Source: DASUEB01 sp036275295 (GTDB taxonomy: Bacteria > Bacteroidota > Bacteroidia > Flavobacteriales_D > Luteibaculaceae). From it: a stretch of DNA of 8,219 nucleotides. The notes beneath the pieces were generated by a model that ran no database searches, was not told where the DNA came from, and saw only the letters and a list, made by a program, of their open reading frames with translations. The DNA lies in NCBI GenBank assembly GCA_036275295.1, contig DASUEB010000033.1:1-8219 (forward strand), read 5' to 3'. Made by a program: the position numbers and the translations under genes. Below are positions 6,583 to 8,219 of the stretch, in pieces (the first letter of the stretch is position 1; every line of letters starts with the position of its first letter).

Positions 6583-7587
6583 TCAGCGCTGGAAGAAAAA
6601 ACCCGGAAACACTTCGCGTTCGGGTCGGCCGAGCAGTTTGATGTGGAAATAGGAACGAATAAACCCCCAGCCGTAAGAAAGCAGCTGAAGAAATGATGCG
6701 CCAACCGCCATAACAGCAATAGCAGGGTTTTTAGTGCTGCGCAAAGCATCGAAAAATAAAATGATTGCCAACAGCGCCAGCGGAAACCCCGCTGCTGTGA
6801 ACCCCAGCAGCATCAAAGCGAGCAAACTCGCTGTACCTAAGGTGAACAACGCCGGGAAAAAATAGGTCACTTTTGTTTTGGAGGGATACCACTTCATCAA
6901 GATGACGCGGGTAACCCCAAATTTGTAGACCTGTTTGGCAAATTTCTTGAAATCGATGCGGCGCTTGTGATATACAAAGGCATTTTCGATCAGTCCAACG
7001 CGGAATCCGGCCTGCATGATTCGGTAGCTCAGATCGGGATCCTCCCCAGGGTGAATATCGCTGAACCCACCTACCCGATTATAAACCTCTTTGCGCATGC
7101 CCATGTTGAAACTCCGCGGTTGAAACTCATCGAGTGCATTGGCCTTGCCGCGGACGCCTCCGGTGGTCAAAACCGAGGTCATGGCATAGTTAATGGCTTT
7201 TTGAATGTCGCTGAAACGCTCGTCGGCGGCATCGGGTCCGCCAAAGGCGTCCAGGGGCCTTTCAGCCAGCGCGCCGGTCAGATTCGAGAAATAGGTTTTG
7301 GGAATGACACAATCGGAATCGAAAAAAAGCAACCACTCCCCCTGGGCCAACGACATGCCTACGTTGCGACTGTCGCCCGGACCGCTGTTGGGTTTGAAGT
7401 GATACTGAATCGGGAACAGGTGGTTGTATTCGGCTACAACCGACTCGCTGCTGAGGCTTGAACCGTCTTCAATAACCAGCAGTTCGAAACTTTGCTCCGT
7501 TTGCTCCGCCAGACTTTGCAGCAAATCGCGCATCTCCTCGGGGCGGTTGTAAACGGGTACAATGATGGTGTAGGGTTTGTGGTGCAT
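6583..7587 (-). CDS. Glycosyltransferase family 2 with C-terminal membrane segments
   Basis: This 334-residue protein transfers a sugar from a nucleotide-sugar donor, probably to a lipid-linked or surface polysaccharide acceptor at the inner face of the membrane. The GT-A fold is clear: YTIIVPVYNRPEEM (6-19) starts the domain, VIEDGSS (38-44) contacts the nucleotide, DSD (90-92) is the metal-binding DXD, and GEDPDLSYR (181-189) holds the usual acidic catalytic base. Hydrophobic stretches at about 243-263, 266-280 and 289-311 should anchor it, followed by a short basic and aromatic tail. It starts 59 bases after the rhodanese-thioredoxin gene on the same strand, so the two may share a transcript. 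No other sugar genes are visible here, so donor and product are unknown. Confidence 0.92.
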   Translation of the reverse strand: MHHKPYTIIVPVYNRPEEMRDLLQSLAEQTEQSFELLVIEDGSSLSSESVVAEYNHLFPIQYHFKPNSGPGDSRNVGMSLAQGEWLLFFDSDCVIPKTYFSNLTGALAERPLDAFGGPDAADERFSDIQKAINYAMTSVLTTGGVRGKANALDEFQPRSFNMGMRKEVYNRVGGFSDIHPGEDPDLSYRIMQAGFRVGLIENAFVYHKRRIDFKKFAKQVYKFGVTRVILMKWYPSKTKVTYFFPALFTLGTASLLALMLLGFTAAGFPLALLAIILFFDALRSTKNPAIAVMAVGASFLQLLSYGWGFIRSYFHIKLLGRPEREVFPGFFFQR

Positions 7588-7646
7588 GGGTATATTGACG
7601 GTTTCTTGACTAAGCTGGCAATCCTTCTATTACGCTGGAAATGCAT

Positions 7647-8219
7647 CTACTTCACTCGCTCTCCGATTTCTTTTCTGAGATCGGCATCACTTAAAAACCC
7701 GCTGTGACTCCAGATTTTTTGACCTTGGTGGTAAAGAATTAGGGTGGGCAGGGCCGCTACACCTAAAAACTGCGTCACGGCTTGTTGATCGTCGGCATTG
7801 ATCTTTTGCAAGATCAGTTTTTGATTGTAGTCGGAGGCCAATCGATCCAATTCAGGAGCCATCTTTTTACACGGGCCGCACCACGGGGCGTACACATCAA
7901 CCAAGACCCAGTCGCCAGCCTTCGTCAATTGCTGGTAGTCATTCACCGAAAGCGCTGATCCTTTGGCGGTTGCGTCTTTGATCTCGGGTAATCCGGCTTT
8001 TCGCCAAGCCAACATGCCCCCTTCTAATTCAACGACCTGCTTATAACCCGCTGATCGCAGGGCCTCGGCCGCGGCTCGACTTCTGCCGCCGCTCAAACAA
8101 TAGACATAAACGGGAGTGGACGGATCTACCACCTTCATTTTTTCGAGCAACTTGCCCTCGTTCCAATCGATATTGCGCGCCTGATTCAAATGTCCTTGGG
8201 CAAATTCACCGGGGGTTCG
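7647..8219 (-). CDS. Rhodanese-thioredoxin fusion protein (partial, start beyond the window)
   Basis: The frame is open to the last base, giving 190 visible residues. The residues before the first possible start (a TTG at 8189) read RTPGEFAQGH, the standard rhodanese motif after the domain's first Asp, so the gene continues past 8219 and that TTG is not the start. The rhodanese domain (visible residues 1-78) has its active-site loop CLSGGRS with Cys41 and the terminal GGMLAWRKAGLP. A short linker leads to a thioredoxin domain (about 88-190) with WCGPCKK (113-119) and the cis-proline in ALPT (P158). Both active sites look intact, so sulfur transfer and dithiol-disulfide exchange may be coupled, for example to reduce a persulfide. 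Whether the missing N-terminus holds a signal peptide cannot be seen; that would decide between cytoplasm and periplasm. Confidence 0.93.
   Translation of the reverse strand, partial: RTPGEFAQGHLNQARNIDWNEGKLLEKMKVVDPSTPVYVYCLSGGRSRAAAEALRSAGYKQVVELEGGMLAWRKAGLPEIKDATAKGSALSVNDYQQLTKAGDWVLVDVYAPWCGPCKKMAPELDRLASDYNQKLILQKINADDQQAVTQFLGVAALPTLILYHQGQKIWSHSGFLSDADLRKEIGERVK

Noticed and set aside
6967..7461. A 164-codon plus-strand open frame antisense to the glycosyltransferase
   Set aside because: The opposite strand encodes the conserved DXD and GEDPD motifs here; the antisense product has no recognisable features.
8187..8189. TTG at 8189 as the true start of the thioredoxin gene
   Set aside because: The in-frame residues before it form a conserved rhodanese motif, so the gene runs off the window edge.

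Overview
The window looks like a chromosomal segment from a member of the Bacteroidota, possibly a Flavobacteriales-like lineage. This rests on three things: a TAnnTTTG-type -7 promoter element, a near absence of Shine-Dalgarno sequences, and protein families typical of that phylum (a TetR/ABC/HlyD/TolC export cluster, a DtxR/MntR regulator with a FeoA-like tail, and a DUF3347-like secreted protein). There are no RNA genes, insertion sequences or CRISPR arrays. Coding density is very high, and the longest stretch without a gene is about 130 bases (6451-6582).

Layout. A plus-strand DtxR/MntR-type metal-dependent regulator (42-749) runs head-on into a minus-strand block. The two converging genes end inside the same CTAG, and a small hairpin covers that point. 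The minus-strand block, read from 6450 down to 746, is a compact operon: TetR regulator, ABC half-transporter, HlyD-type adaptor, TolC-type outer membrane protein and, 27 bases further on, a small secreted protein resembling DUF3347. The first four genes overlap or nearly touch, which suggests translational coupling. A -7 box and an abutting 13-base palindrome lie just upstream of tetR, a good layout for autorepression. Upstream of that are a family 2 glycosyltransferase (7587-6583) with a probable terminator behind it, and a rhodanese-thioredoxin fusion whose start lies beyond position 8219.

How the genes work together. The inner-membrane ABC protein, the HlyD adaptor and the TolC channel form a complete tripartite (type 1 secretion or efflux) set under a TetR-type sensor. 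No substrate gene is visible, and the transporter has no peptidase domain, so the cargo is unknown.

The most unusual point is the ATPase domain of the ABC protein. It keeps a perfect Walker A, but the signature motif, Q-loop, D-loop and H-loop residues are all replaced, and aspartate sits at the catalytic glutamate position. If the protein works as a homodimer, both ATP sites would be degenerate, so it may use ATP in a non-standard way or need an unlinked partner. Second in interest is the four-cysteine tail added after the FeoA-like domain of the MntR-type regulator.
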